DNA of 64,000 bases from Thaumasiovibrio subtropicus (GCF_019703835.1 NZ_AP023055.1:1302001-1366000); one strand, 5' to 3'. Positions 9,148 through 18,357 are shown, counted from the first letter of the stretch. Notes: generated by a model not told the origin, from the sequence alone. Numbers and translations: made by a program.

Positions 9148-10254
9148 CTATTGAAGAGGTGGTAAGGTCCCTCTGGATGAGAGTTGGTACAATGCTTCGT
9201 CTAAGTTAGGATACTTTTTTAGTGCTTGTGTATTAGTATCCATACTAACGTAACAAAACTTCAGTTGTTCCAGCGTCGATACATCTATCTCTCTTATCGG
9301 GTTATCATATAGCCTCAATTTTTTGAGATGAACTAGCTTGGGAATACCAGAAAGATGCGTAATATTCGCACCATCAAGGTATAGCTCTTCCAAATTGACT
9401 AATTCAGATAGGTCATTGAGTGTTGAAACGTTAGAGTCTTGAATATTGATAACACGAAGATACTGTAGTCTTGAAAGCGGTTTTAAGTTGTCTATTTTCG
9501 ACTCTCTCACTTCCAATCTAGACAAATTAGTAAGATATTCGGCCCCTTTTAAACTTTTAACTTCTGTGTCCAGTAAGTATAGATTTTCTAGTGCTATATT
9601 TTTACTGAGAAAGTCAATATCATTTGATTTAATGTCAGACATTTGAAGTGTAACTAGAGATTTAGGTAATTTAATATCGATTACACTATTTACCTTGTTC
9701 ATATAAAAATACTTAAGTTTAGTATTTACTGAATAGTCACAATTTTTTAAAACCCCTTCTCGTGGCAACGAAAGAAAAATAAGATTATCTAGACCACAGT
9801 GCCTATCCTCTAAATTCCCTCTATAGAAGTTCAAACTCAAAAACTCCAAACTATTCGGTAGATCCCCCCCAAATTTAATGTCTCCTTGCAAATGTAGATA
9901 CTTTAAACTACCGAGATTGCCAATGTTATCCATATCACTTCTAACTGAAGTAGAAACATGTATTCGACTCAGTGAGCTATCATTTGGGAGAAGTATGTCA
10001 CTTATAGAGTGTACCATTACTTTCAATTCTTGTAGATTAGAATTTAATTTTAAGTCTAAATTATCAACACTTGATGTCAAACCGATAATCTCTAAGAATT
10101 TCATATTAGAGAGTTGTGAAAAATCAGGGAGTGTATCAAGATTTATAGGATTAATCCCAGCCGCTATAACACTACCATTTTTATCAACCATATAGATATC
10201 ATGAGTATCTCCTGACATATTTATATTATAGTGCCTTCCAGGCTTTTCCTTCAA
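9148..10254 (-). CDS. LRR protein, cassette copy B (putative effector immunity; frameshifted near N-terminus)
   Basis: The 368-aa frame begins at a TTG and carries the same leucine-rich repeats as copy A. The missing N-terminus is in the frame of the upstream effector: an ATG at 10493 starts MHSILVLFLFIISFSVLSA, a clear signal peptide, followed by YYEGLDRTAYYLI, which matches YYKGLDRSVYYLI of copy A. That frame ends at 10251, in the T-run (A-run 10253-10257 on the plus strand). One extra T would rejoin it as ...TFAFLKEKPG, aligning with ATYAFLSETDN of copy A. The restored gene would be 9148-10493, about 449 aa and exported. Whether the slip is real or a sequencing error cannot be decided here. 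Confidence 0.75.
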   Translation of the reverse strand: MKEKPGRHYNINMSGDTHDIYMVDKNGSVIAAGINPINLDTLPDFSQLSNMKFLEIIGLTSSVDNLDLKLNSNLQELKVMVHSISDILLPNDSSLSRIHVSTSVRSDMDNIGNLGSLKYLHLQGDIKFGGDLPNSLEFLSLNFYRGNLEDRHCGLDNLIFLSLPREGVLKNCDYSVNTKLKYFYMNKVNSVIDIKLPKSLVTLQMSDIKSNDIDFLSKNIALENLYLLDTEVKSLKGAEYLTNLSRLEVRESKIDNLKPLSRLQYLRVINIQDSNVSTLNDLSELVNLEELYLDGANITHLSGIPKLVHLKKLRLYDNPIREIDVSTLEQLKFCYVSMDTNTQALKKYPNLDEALYQLSSRGTLPPLQ

Positions 10255-12968
10255 AAAGCAAAAGTCATATACTTTTTATTGAAATTATGTGACTCAAATG
10301 GAGCTTCCAATTTTTTAAAAGAAACATCCTCGCCGACTATTAAATAGTAAGCAGTTCGATCTAAGCCCTCATAATATGACTCTATATAACTAACCTCATT
10401 TGATAAAGTAGGGAGGTCTTCAGGTCTCTTGATGTCGGCTGAAAGTACACTAAATGATATAATGAATAGAAATAAAACTAGAATACTATGCATCAGTATC
10501 TCCACTTTTACTGGATTAAAATAGTAATGTAAAGAGTCTAGATCACTTCTCAGTGGCATTAAATGATTCTTATCAACGGTTAACTGGCCACTTTCCATAA
10601 GTGCTGAAAACTCCGTATATTTATCTTTTCTAAATTCATATATTTGTATGAGATTATTAACATACTTAGGCGATGAAAAGCCCCAATAACTGGCACTATC
10701 ATCCAGGTTATCCTTGGTATTAAAGTAGGCAGGGTAGTAAGTAACCACATCTCTAACGTAATGCGTGTCATACTGCGACTGGGAGCCAAAATTATGAGTA
10801 ATAGAGAATTTTCGTCTATGCAGGTCATCTTCAGGCATGGTGACGGCTTTTGCTATTTCCTCCACAGAGTCATAGAGTGACGTCGCACTTTCTAACTCAA
10901 CATACAAAGGCACTACAGCTCGCCAAGAAAGCTGTTGGAGACGGATGGATGTACGACTAATCGCAACGGTAGGAATAACGTCTTCGGTATCGATAGAAGG
11001 GCGTCTGCTAAGTACTTCACTATACTCATACACTTTTTCTATCAACTCTATATGATTTTTACAGTTTAATCGGGTGTTACTTTTGTACCCTTTGAAAGGG
11101 TTAAGATCGATAACTAACGACATATCCTCTTGCGACAAAAGCCGGCTTGTTATACTCAGACTATTTTTCTCAACCAAGCATTTTGACCAGTACCCATACT
11201 CTTCGAGCAGCTTTTGAGGCGGCTCTATTTTCTCTTCAAATGCGCTCCAAATCCCTTCTAGCCTTAGCTGTTCACTTGATTTAAAGTAGCTTCGTATGAC
11301 TGGAATCAAATCATACGCTAACCAAAATACGTTTATCGCTGTGCCGACAATAATCATCGCAAAGCCAAGTACTGGCATTGCAGAACCCGCAGCAGAAGCT
11401 GACGATACTACTTTTTGCCTGACTATAAACAAGCCTACTGCTGATGCAAGACTACCCATCGCTTCAACACCTGACCTCGCGGCGGCTAGCATATCATTGT
11501 TGCGATAATGATCGACCATATCATAAATAGCCACAGCACCAGCAGCAAAACCAATGTACATACTTAAACGATCCGCATTGCTCGCTAACGTGCTCATTAA
11601 GCCACGATTCAGTTTATTAAACCTCGTCGCACTAAAGTAACCCCAGACACTCATTGATGAGTTAAATACAGAAGTCGCAGAAATAAACACACCGGATAGA
11701 GCGTTTACTACTTCCCAATAGGTTTTGTGATCATCCCAACCCTCTTTTTCTGCCTTTTCCCAAGCAGCCATTAGGGTTTGTGCTGAGTAAACAAAATTAT
11801 AACTCGCATATAAGCCTCGGATAATTGCGGATCCCGTCCGTAAGGACGTTCGCTCAGTCTGAATACGGTCACTGGTATCCCAATCGAATTTATCGAATAC
11901 ACTCTTGTTAGCACCGTTACTTAACTTTCTCTCAAGGTCAAGGTGAAAGTTCCTTACAAATTTACCAAACGTTCCTTTCGATTCGCCAAAGACTCGGTTA
12001 TCTATCTTACTATTTCCTGTCAGTGATAGGCTTCGAGCCAACTCATTTACCGCTTGCTGATATCCATCTACCAAAGCCCCGTTGATAACTTTAAGCGATA
12101 TGAAAAATAGCTTTATATGGCTCAATGGTTTGAATCTTAATTCATTATAAATTTTATTTGTTATCTGGCCTTGGTAGCATGCGAGAACGACCTGCAATAG
12201 ACCCGGTGCACCAGCCCCCGGAATCAACTGCCCTAACATTGGTTTTATGAGGTCATCGTAATGCTTGAATATTGTACTCGAAGTTGTCTTGGGAACTCCG
12301 GTAGTTGAACTATCACTCAGAGTATCTTTTTGCTCTTGAATGAAGTCGTACACGTCTCCTTGAACTAATCTTATAAACTCTCGAGTAAATTCATCTGGCA
12401 AATCATGCGCTAAAAGTTCATCTAACCCATACTTAAGATCATTGTTCCAAATTTGATCGCAATATTCTTGAACCTTAGACAACTCTGCGTAGCATTTTGC
12501 TAATGATTTGAAGATATCTTCCCAGTTATCTTCTTTCACCATGTAGGGCCCGGGAGGAATCACGCCATCACTCTCTCCGGAAATATTCTCTTTATAGTGC
12601 TCTATATAGTGTTCAAGTTCAGCTATAAATGCTGGCGAAGTAATTAACTCATAAACTTTTTTTGCACTCGATAGCACAGCCCGCTTTGGTAGGTATAAGT
12701 CTGTACCTAATGGTGGTCTTTCGATGTAATCCGTCACTTTATCTCTTAACGAGACCACTTCAACAAGCAAATCCTCTCTTCGCTTTAACTCATCATCTAG
12801 ATGATCATCACCACCGACTGCGCCGCAGTCGAATAAAGAACGGCAGATGTCTGGATTTAAGTTTCTCGTATATTCCTTTGAAGATTGATAAGGAAAGTTA
12901 ATGTGGTTTCCGAGAAACTTTTCCATCATCATCAAGTTAGTGACCTTTTTTTGATGAGGGAACGACAA
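10251..12968 (-). CDS. Membrane-type T6SS effector, main part (frame merges into the LRR gene at its end)
   Basis: The 905-aa frame has hydrophobic segments at about 469-486, 501-516 and 526-557 (MPVLGFAMIIVGTAINVFWL), inside a mostly helical protein. This layout recalls pore-forming VasX-like effectors, though no signature motif proves it. The TTG start at 12968 is doubtful. The same frame stays open and protein-like upstream (TLPEWKYRIDKALNDLE...) to about 13070, where the preceding gene's frame should join it. At the other end, residues after FNPV (about 10505) are the signal peptide of the LRR gene. A one-base deletion in the A-run 10506-10509 has removed the native stop, which in the broken copy is ...GDNA*. 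The natural protein therefore probably runs 14017 to about 10487, about 1175 aa. Confidence 0.65.
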   Translation of the reverse strand: MSFPHQKKVTNLMMMEKFLGNHINFPYQSSKEYTRNLNPDICRSLFDCGAVGGDDHLDDELKRREDLLVEVVSLRDKVTDYIERPPLGTDLYLPKRAVLSSAKKVYELITSPAFIAELEHYIEHYKENISGESDGVIPPGPYMVKEDNWEDIFKSLAKCYAELSKVQEYCDQIWNNDLKYGLDELLAHDLPDEFTREFIRLVQGDVYDFIQEQKDTLSDSSTTGVPKTTSSTIFKHYDDLIKPMLGQLIPGAGAPGLLQVVLACYQGQITNKIYNELRFKPLSHIKLFFISLKVINGALVDGYQQAVNELARSLSLTGNSKIDNRVFGESKGTFGKFVRNFHLDLERKLSNGANKSVFDKFDWDTSDRIQTERTSLRTGSAIIRGLYASYNFVYSAQTLMAAWEKAEKEGWDDHKTYWEVVNALSGVFISATSVFNSSMSVWGYFSATRFNKLNRGLMSTLASNADRLSMYIGFAAGAVAIYDMVDHYRNNDMLAAARSGVEAMGSLASAVGLFIVRQKVVSSASAAGSAMPVLGFAMIIVGTAINVFWLAYDLIPVIRSYFKSSEQLRLEGIWSAFEEKIEPPQKLLEEYGYWSKCLVEKNSLSITSRLLSQEDMSLVIDLNPFKGYKSNTRLNCKNHIELIEKVYEYSEVLSRRPSIDTEDVIPTVAISRTSIRLQQLSWRAVVPLYVELESATSLYDSVEEIAKAVTMPEDDLHRRKFSITHNFGSQSQYDTHYVRDVVTYYPAYFNTKDNLDDSASYWGFSSPKYVNNLIQIYEFRKDKYTEFSALMESGQLTVDKNHLMPLRSDLDSLHYYFNPVKVEILMHSILVLFLFIISFSVLSADIKRPEDLPTLSNEVSYIESYYEGLDRTAYYLIVGEDVSFKKLEAPFESHNFNKKYMTFAF

Positions 12969-13003
12969 AAGTAGATATTCTGTATTTGCTATCTCTAAAT
13001 CAT

Positions 13004-14017
13004 TCAGCGCCTTATCAATACGATACTTCCATTCCGGTAGCGTACAGTATAAATGTATATTTTTATTTTTGGATCTTCGTCTCTGATGGGATAAACGACT
13101 TTGTTATCCATCAATGATGCAACACCACTGAATCCAGCAGGCGCGCTTATTTCAGATAGCTTATCTAGGTTTACAGTTGTAAAATTTTCTTCATCTAATG
13201 GATATAGAAATATCCCACCTTTAGGTGAGTCATAAAATTTTAATTGTGATGTGGAAATATTTTCATTTACATTTCTTCTTCCGAAATAGCTAGAATAGGG
13301 AGATCTATCCCTACGCCAATTCAAATGATATGTAAACCCCCCACTGTCGTTAATATGTCCATATGTTTTGATATGTACGGCTTTACCATTCATGTCAACA
13401 TAAACCATTTTAACCTCTGATTCCCTATACTCTTCTCCGTCGTCGGTTTTATACACTTCTGTGGCTATAAAGAAGCGATCTTTAATCACTTCATGATTGT
13501 CGGCATATCTGAATGTTGCATTACTATAGTTGTATGGTGTTGGTTCAACAATATCCGTCGTCTGATACGCACCGTCTTCTTCTGGGTGAGTATCTGCGGT
13601 TCTTGTGACCATTGGAGTATAGGGAGGAAGTGGCTCAATATCTTCTAGATTCCAGTCCATAGCTGGCAATAAATTGCCTTGCGCGTCATGTTTGACAAAC
13701 TCTACGAGTGAAAATCTTTGCTGATACTCTTGACGCCGTTTTTCCAGAGTCTCGATATTTCTTTCTAAATCTTGTAAATAGTTCTCATAGTGGTTTTCTT
13801 GCTTATGCCTTTCAATTAGATCTCGAAACTGTTCATCAAAAAATTGAGCAGTTTCTCTTAATGATTGAATGTCTTGAGGAAGTTTTAATTTCTCGATCTC
13901 AGAAATGTTTTCATTTTCTAATTCTTTTTCTAAGAGATCGGCATACCTTCTCATCTCCTCCCCACTTTCAATTAGGAAATCACCATCAATTTGAAAACTC
14001 TCTTCCCAATTATACAT
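13004..14017 (-). CDS. N-terminal part of the same effector (frameshifted), coiled-coil start
   Basis: The 337-aa frame starts right after the PAAR gene stop. Residues 15-105 are charged and strongly helical, likely coiled coil. A proline/threonine linker and a beta-rich domain (about 150-320) follow. I do not recognise the family. The last 15 residues (IYTVRYRNGSIVLIRR) look unlike the rest. Adding one A in the run at 13066-13070 changes the reading to DPKNKNIHLYCTLPEWKYR and continues into the 905-aa frame without a stop. The gene is thus better seen as the front of a single large effector loaded by the upstream PAAR protein. If separate, it would be an adaptor. Confidence 0.6.
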   Translation of the reverse strand: MYNWEESFQIDGDFLIESGEEMRRYADLLEKELENENISEIEKLKLPQDIQSLRETAQFFDEQFRDLIERHKQENHYENYLQDLERNIETLEKRRQEYQQRFSLVEFVKHDAQGNLLPAMDWNLEDIEPLPPYTPMVTRTADTHPEEDGAYQTTDIVEPTPYNYSNATFRYADNHEVIKDRFFIATEVYKTDDGEEYRESEVKMVYVDMNGKAVHIKTYGHINDSGGFTYHLNWRRDRSPYSSYFGRRNVNENISTSQLKFYDSPKGGIFLYPLDEENFTTVNLDKLSEISAPAGFSGVASLMDNKVVYPIRDEDPKIKIYIYTVRYRNGSIVLIRR

Positions 14018-14872
14018 CTACTTACTCTCTAACTTTGTATTTCTGATCAAGATCAACAGATTTTTGGATACCGCTCCGTCTACTTTTTCACCATTCACAT
14101 ACTGTATATAGGATATATTTCGCTTTGTTACTTCTGCGATGTTACCGTCAACTTTGCTCGTTAATACACTTAGATTTCTTAAACGTTGCTGAACTCCTTT
14201 CCCCGAACTTTGGTCTTCTAACGACTTAAGTTTTACTTTCCTTGAGAACACCGTGTATTCATTATCAGCTTGCCAAAATTCGATACTAACTTCACTGTCA
14301 TTTTCGTATTCTTCGAGTGTAATGATACCATCACTGGGAACTTCACGTTTCAACTCATTCCCACCCTTATTAATCACATATTGATATCCAGCATATGGGT
14401 TCCCATGCTGATCGATTAGCTTTACTGAAGGCACTTTTATTGGCTCATCTTCTATAGGCGCAACTGAATTTGATTGCGTTTCCACCGCTGGCGATGCAGA
14501 TTCAGCGCAGCTATCTCCTGAACGCTGTAAAGACACAACCACCTTTTCCACATTCACCGTCTGTGGACTAAATGCAATTCCAGCATCCCCTATGGTGACA
14601 GTAGCTGCACCCGAGATTACGCTACCACCGTGAGCTGTGCCGTCTCCCATTCGTGCAGCGGGCTGGCCATTTATAAACACTGAGCCTGACCCAGCGGCGA
14701 TTGAATCAGGCGGTCCACAACACACACACATATCACCAACTTTTGAAGCAGGCTTTCCTTCTACAAACACATTTCCAGAGCCTGTGGCGACAGGGCCACC
14801 GACATGCGGAATTTTACCCGTCTTTGCCGGACAGCTATGACCACTCCCTACATTTGCAGCAGGTTTACCCAT
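14018..14872 (-). CDS. PAAR-domain spike-tip protein with C-terminal adaptor
   Basis: Residues 1-95 form a PAAR domain: a run of short glycine-rich turns with the metal-site pattern (SGHSCPAKTGKIPHVGGP, then CVCCGPPDSI and GDGTAHGG). PAAR caps the VgrG trimer and carries effectors. Residues about 145-230 (SVKLIDQHGNPYAGYQYVI...) look like a small beta-sandwich adaptor often fused to PAAR. Its position between the vgrG/thiolase genes and the effector suggests it docks that effector. An AAGGAG site precedes the ATG. The stretch 14873-15034 upstream has no ATG-started gene. In the frame of the thiolase gene, 42 codons after its stop are open (VIVSEGSIPKVLQ...), so that gene may once have been longer. 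Confidence 0.9.
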   Translation of the reverse strand: MGKPAANVGSGHSCPAKTGKIPHVGGPVATGSGNVFVEGKPASKVGDMCVCCGPPDSIAAGSGSVFINGQPAARMGDGTAHGGSVISGAATVTIGDAGIAFSPQTVNVEKVVVSLQRSGDSCAESASPAVETQSNSVAPIEDEPIKVPSVKLIDQHGNPYAGYQYVINKGGNELKREVPSDGIITLEEYENDSEVSIEFWQADNEYTVFSRKVKLKSLEDQSSGKGVQQRLRNLSVLTSKVDGNIAEVTKRNISYIQYVNGEKVDGAVSKNLLILIRNTKLESK

Positions 14873-15034
14873 TTCTCGCTCCTTAAGTCGATACCGTGAC
14901 GATCAATTTATGATTTCTCTCTCGAGCAATAAAAACACTATTGTTAGATTTCGAACAAGTTCATTGTTGTGCATGAAGGAGCGCGAAACTTGCAGCACCT
15001 TTGGAATGGATCCCTCACTGACAATCACATTAAT

Positions 15035-15937
15035 TCACTTATATGAAACGTTCATACAACTTGCAAAACCATCTTCAGTTCCGTTGAACAACATAACGTT
15101 GTGATGAGAGTGGTACTTCAAAGAGAGGAAATTTCGTTGTAAGTCGAGTAGTTCCATCAGCGGCAGATTCGGCCCCAAATCACCAAAGTCATGCTCTAAG
15201 CTAAGGTAGCTTGTACTGAGCGAAACATAGGGCGAAATAGAACTCATACCTGCCCCCCAAAGAGAAAAGGTTTTCGGACCAACGAAATAAGGATGATAAA
15301 TGGCTCTTAACACGTCATTCGGCTTGAATCGGCTAGCCGCAGTATCTATAAGTCGCTTCGCGACTATCGGGTGCTGTTCTTTATTTGTCGCAATATCATT
15401 GTGCGTCCAATCAATACTTACACCATTTGGCGACTTTTCTATTTTGACGACGAGAATCGATTCAGTTGGCCTAGAGGAGCAACTCACTTTTCCGGTTAAG
15501 AAAAATTCATTGGTGTCAATGCCTACCACCCAAACCAACGGGTAGCTCTCTAAACAGGCTTCGATATGTTTGATTGACCAGAAAAAAGAAACCCGCCCCA
15601 ATGCAACTATTTTGTGAGGTAATGCCTCACTGAGACTTGGAATGTAGTCCTTCAAATGAGATATCACGTTTGTTTTGATTTTACTTAGATGTCTCGGCAT
15701 CAAAACAACTACCGGCGCTTGTCCCCAATCAACTCGAAGATTATTGAAAGCAAGATCTAGCAATGCTTCTATTCTCTCATTTGCATCGGTCGTCGTTATT
15801 CCAATGCTTAGCTCTTCATCGGTACAATGCTCTGACTCAACTTGATCAGAAGCGAGCCCCCTAAAATATGGGAATTCTAGTTGCGCTACGTTCTTACCTA
15901 GCTGCATCCCCTTCATTGAAAACCATACTGGTCCCAT
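15035..15937 (-). CDS. Thiolase/ketoacyl-synthase-like T6SS accessory protein
   Basis: A protein of about 300 aa in which an alternating strand/helix pattern and a WVVGIDT strand-turn resemble the first half of the thiolase fold. The catalytic Cys of true ketoacyl synthases is not recognisable, so an enzymatic role is unlikely. Similar thiolase-like genes sit beside vgrG and PAAR effector genes in other T6SS loci (for example next to Pseudomonas tse7) and are thought to aid effector loading. The ATG at 15937 is chosen over an upstream TTG at 15943. The gene follows vgrG by about 35 nt. The family call is from fold-like features only. Confidence 0.5.
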   Translation of the reverse strand: MGPVWFSMKGMQLGKNVAQLEFPYFRGLASDQVESEHCTDEELSIGITTTDANERIEALLDLAFNNLRVDWGQAPVVVLMPRHLSKIKTNVISHLKDYIPSLSEALPHKIVALGRVSFFWSIKHIEACLESYPLVWVVGIDTNEFFLTGKVSCSSRPTESILVVKIEKSPNGVSIDWTHNDIATNKEQHPIVAKRLIDTAASRFKPNDVLRAIYHPYFVGPKTFSLWGAGMSSISPYVSLSTSYLSLEHDFGDLGPNLPLMELLDLQRNFLSLKYHSHHNVMLFNGTEDGFASCMNVSYK

Positions 15938-15972
15938 ACCCAACTCTGATAGTTACGTTGTTTATCATTAAT

Positions 15973-17817
15973 TTAGTTAAGTGCTATTTTTCCAGCTTTT
16001 ACATCAATTGTAGACCCATTCACTTTAATCGCATTACCTTCGATAGATATTTCTCCGCCACTCGTCAGTGTGATTTTGGAAGCACCACAGGTTAGTGTGA
16101 GCTTGTCATTTGCTTTCAGGTCATAAACAGCACCGACCTCTTTACTTTCGTTTTCAGCAACTTTAACTGTGAGATTTTTTCCTACACGAACTTCCTGATT
16201 TTCTTGAACTTGCGTTAAGCTGTTGTTACCAATCTCGATACTTTCATCGTTTAGAATTTGACGTAAATAATCTCTTTCTCCACGCAATGCCAGCAGCTCT
16301 GCGCCCGGCGTATCATCAAAACGAATCTCACTGTATTTATCTGATTCACTTTTTACTGTACGGCTTTTAATCCCCGATTCATTTCTACGTCCAGGCAGTG
16401 CGTACGGAGGCGACTGCTCACCGTTATATAGACACCCTGTGATTAACGGCTGATCAGGGTCGCCATTTAAGAACTCGACCACCACTTCTTGGCCAACGCG
16501 CGGCAAGAATGCGCTGCCCCACTGGTTACCCGCACTCGATTGGGCGACGCGGATCCAGCAAGATGGCATCTGTTCAGATTGACCTTCTCTGTCCCAATGA
16601 AAATAAACCTTCACTCGGCCAAGGTTATCGACGCTGATATCACCGGGTTGTTCCGACGGACTACTAGCCGCCACCGTGGCCGTTTGCGCGCCGTAGATCA
16701 TTGGCTTGTTGTATTTCACCGGCGGGCGATAAACACCCGCACGCTCTACACAGGTAAAGTTTGTTTTGATGCCGTCACCTGTTGCATTCGATAAACCCAC
16801 TTGGTTGTTCACACTGCCATAGATCGTACATTGTGTGATTAAGTAAGCTGGGCCAACATAGTTAGGGTTGACGTGTTTTGCGAAGGCGAATGTTTTACCC
16901 ACCCCCATGGTACGGCAGTCAGATTTTGCAAAGTAACGGCAGCCATCTCGCTGTAGCGCTTCAAGGCGCTTTGGCGCAATACTAGCAACGCGGCTATTGA
17001 ACTCCGACTCACCTTGATACACGTAGTGTTCACTACCCGGGGGCTGGAATCCTCCATGCGGTGCCGAAAAACTCGATTGTGGTAATGCGGATGGTGCCTG
17101 CAAGTTGTAACCTGAGACTGCTGACCCCATTGGTGTTGATCCGGTTTCTTCTTCCCAGAAGCTGACGTGTTGACCAGAAATACTACCACTGTGGTATTCG
17201 ACAACCGCCTCAGGTGCATCCTGATAGTAACTCTCGCTATCATGTAGCACTAATGTGTGCTTTGATTTGCTGTGTTCGAAAACAAACGCGATACCTTCTT
17301 CTGCCATTATTCTTAGCAGAAAATCGAGATCGCTTTCGTTATATTGGACTTTATAAATAAACTTTGGGTATGTCTCTTCAAGTTTATTTTCAAAATCAAT
17401 ACCGTTTTCACCAAACAGCTTAATAACAATTTCATCAACGCTCATGTTTTGGAAAACACGGCAATTGACTTTGTGCGCAGCAAACGCCATTTTTGGCTCA
17501 ATGATAATTTTGTAATTACGGTAAAGCTCACCTTGCGCATTTTCCGCAACACGTGTACCAGCACTCCTTACGCGCGTAACCACACCATTTAAAAAACGGT
17601 AACCACCAAAAACATCCTGAAGTTTCATAGAGACAATGGCGGGTTGCCCTACAAGTTTATTTGCATCTGCAATTGTGCCATTGACATGCACCGACGCAAC
17701 AATAGAGAAAAGCTGTGAAATGCCTTCCTGATATTCCACATTATCAAGAATTAACTTGTCCTTACCCATTGGGGTAAAAATCGCAATAACGTTATTATCT
17801 TGGCTTGCTTTTTTCAT
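15973..17817 (-). CDS. vgrG: T6SS spike protein VgrG (TssI)
   Basis: The 614-aa VgrG has the gp27-like base (about 20-330), the gp5 OB-fold with GRVKVYFHWDREGQ...SCWIRVAQSSAGNQWG...PRVGQEVVVEFLNGDPDQP (about 395-460), and a beta-helix needle ending in short VGKNLTVKV-type repeats. It stops soon after the needle, so it is a structural VgrG without a fused toxin and must carry its cargo through the PAAR protein encoded two genes later. It follows hcp after a hairpin, which should make it less expressed than hcp. Confidence 0.97.
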   Translation of the reverse strand: MKKASQDNNVIAIFTPMGKDKLILDNVEYQEGISQLFSIVASVHVNGTIADANKLVGQPAIVSMKLQDVFGGYRFLNGVVTRVRSAGTRVAENAQGELYRNYKIIIEPKMAFAAHKVNCRVFQNMSVDEIVIKLFGENGIDFENKLEETYPKFIYKVQYNESDLDFLLRIMAEEGIAFVFEHSKSKHTLVLHDSESYYQDAPEAVVEYHSGSISGQHVSFWEEETGSTPMGSAVSGYNLQAPSALPQSSFSAPHGGFQPPGSEHYVYQGESEFNSRVASIAPKRLEALQRDGCRYFAKSDCRTMGVGKTFAFAKHVNPNYVGPAYLITQCTIYGSVNNQVGLSNATGDGIKTNFTCVERAGVYRPPVKYNKPMIYGAQTATVAASSPSEQPGDISVDNLGRVKVYFHWDREGQSEQMPSCWIRVAQSSAGNQWGSAFLPRVGQEVVVEFLNGDPDQPLITGCLYNGEQSPPYALPGRRNESGIKSRTVKSESDKYSEIRFDDTPGAELLALRGERDYLRQILNDESIEIGNNSLTQVQENQEVRVGKNLTVKVAENESKEVGAVYDLKANDKLTLTCGASKITLTSGGEISIEGNAIKVNGSTIDVKAGKIALN

Positions 17818-17842
17818 ACTCGAATCTACATCAGTGAAAAGA

Positions 17843-17871
17843 TAGCTGCAGAGGCCAACCCTCTGCAGCTA
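17843..17871 (-). terminator. Strong hairpin between hcp and vgrG (attenuator)
   Basis: A perfect 12-bp stem (TAGCTGCAGAGG with its complement) and 5-nt loop directly follow hcp on the minus strand, with TCTTTTC after it. The short T-tract suggests partial termination or 3'-end protection, fitting high Hcp and low VgrG demand. Confidence 0.75.
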
Positions 17872-17877
17872 GGGGTA

Positions 17878-18357
17878 TTAAATTGGCTGGCCTTTGACGC
17901 CGCTGTAGCCGTATACCAATGGCGCTTGAACGTTGTTCTTGTCATCGGTAGGTGTAACTTTCATTAGCATTTCTGTGTAAGAAATAACGATAGTCTCAAC
18001 AGGACGGTCGTCTTGAATTGACACAGAGTAGCTTGAAATCATTGCGTCAGTTAGATCAATTTTCATGATCTCTTCAACTTTTTCACCCTGCTTAGTGATG
18101 AAGAACTCAGCTTTTTCACCTTTACCGATAGTCGCTTCGCGGAAAAGATCCGGAGATGCTTTATCTTGTAGTTTAGTGATAGTCATGTCGTATAGACGAG
18201 TAGAGCTCGCTTCACGGTCTTGCGCAGTACCTGTGAAAGACGTGATTTCACGACCTACACTCCAATCAACTGACAGAAGTGTAATCATGTCTTTATAAGC
18301 TTCTGCAGTAGCCTCACCCTTAATACTGGAATATTTAAGGTACGTATTAGATTGCAT
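17878..18357 (-). CDS. hcp: T6SS tube protein Hcp (TssD)
   Basis: The product is about 159 aa and begins MQSNTYLKYSSIKGEATAEA. It has the Hcp fold elements, including the early WSVGREITSFTGTAQDREAS loop and the strand segment DDRPVETIVISYTEMLMK. Hcp hexamers stack into the inner tube that is fired from the sheath. A longer frame starts at 18375, but the ATG at 18357 has an AAGGAG site at ideal distance, so I use it. The gene is separated from tssH by 214 bp, which gives room for its own promoter. Confidence 0.97.
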   Translation of the reverse strand: MQSNTYLKYSSIKGEATAEAYKDMITLLSVDWSVGREITSFTGTAQDREASSTRLYDMTITKLQDKASPDLFREATIGKGEKAEFFITKQGEKVEEIMKIDLTDAMISSYSVSIQDDRPVETIVISYTEMLMKVTPTDDKNNVQAPLVYGYSGVKGQPI

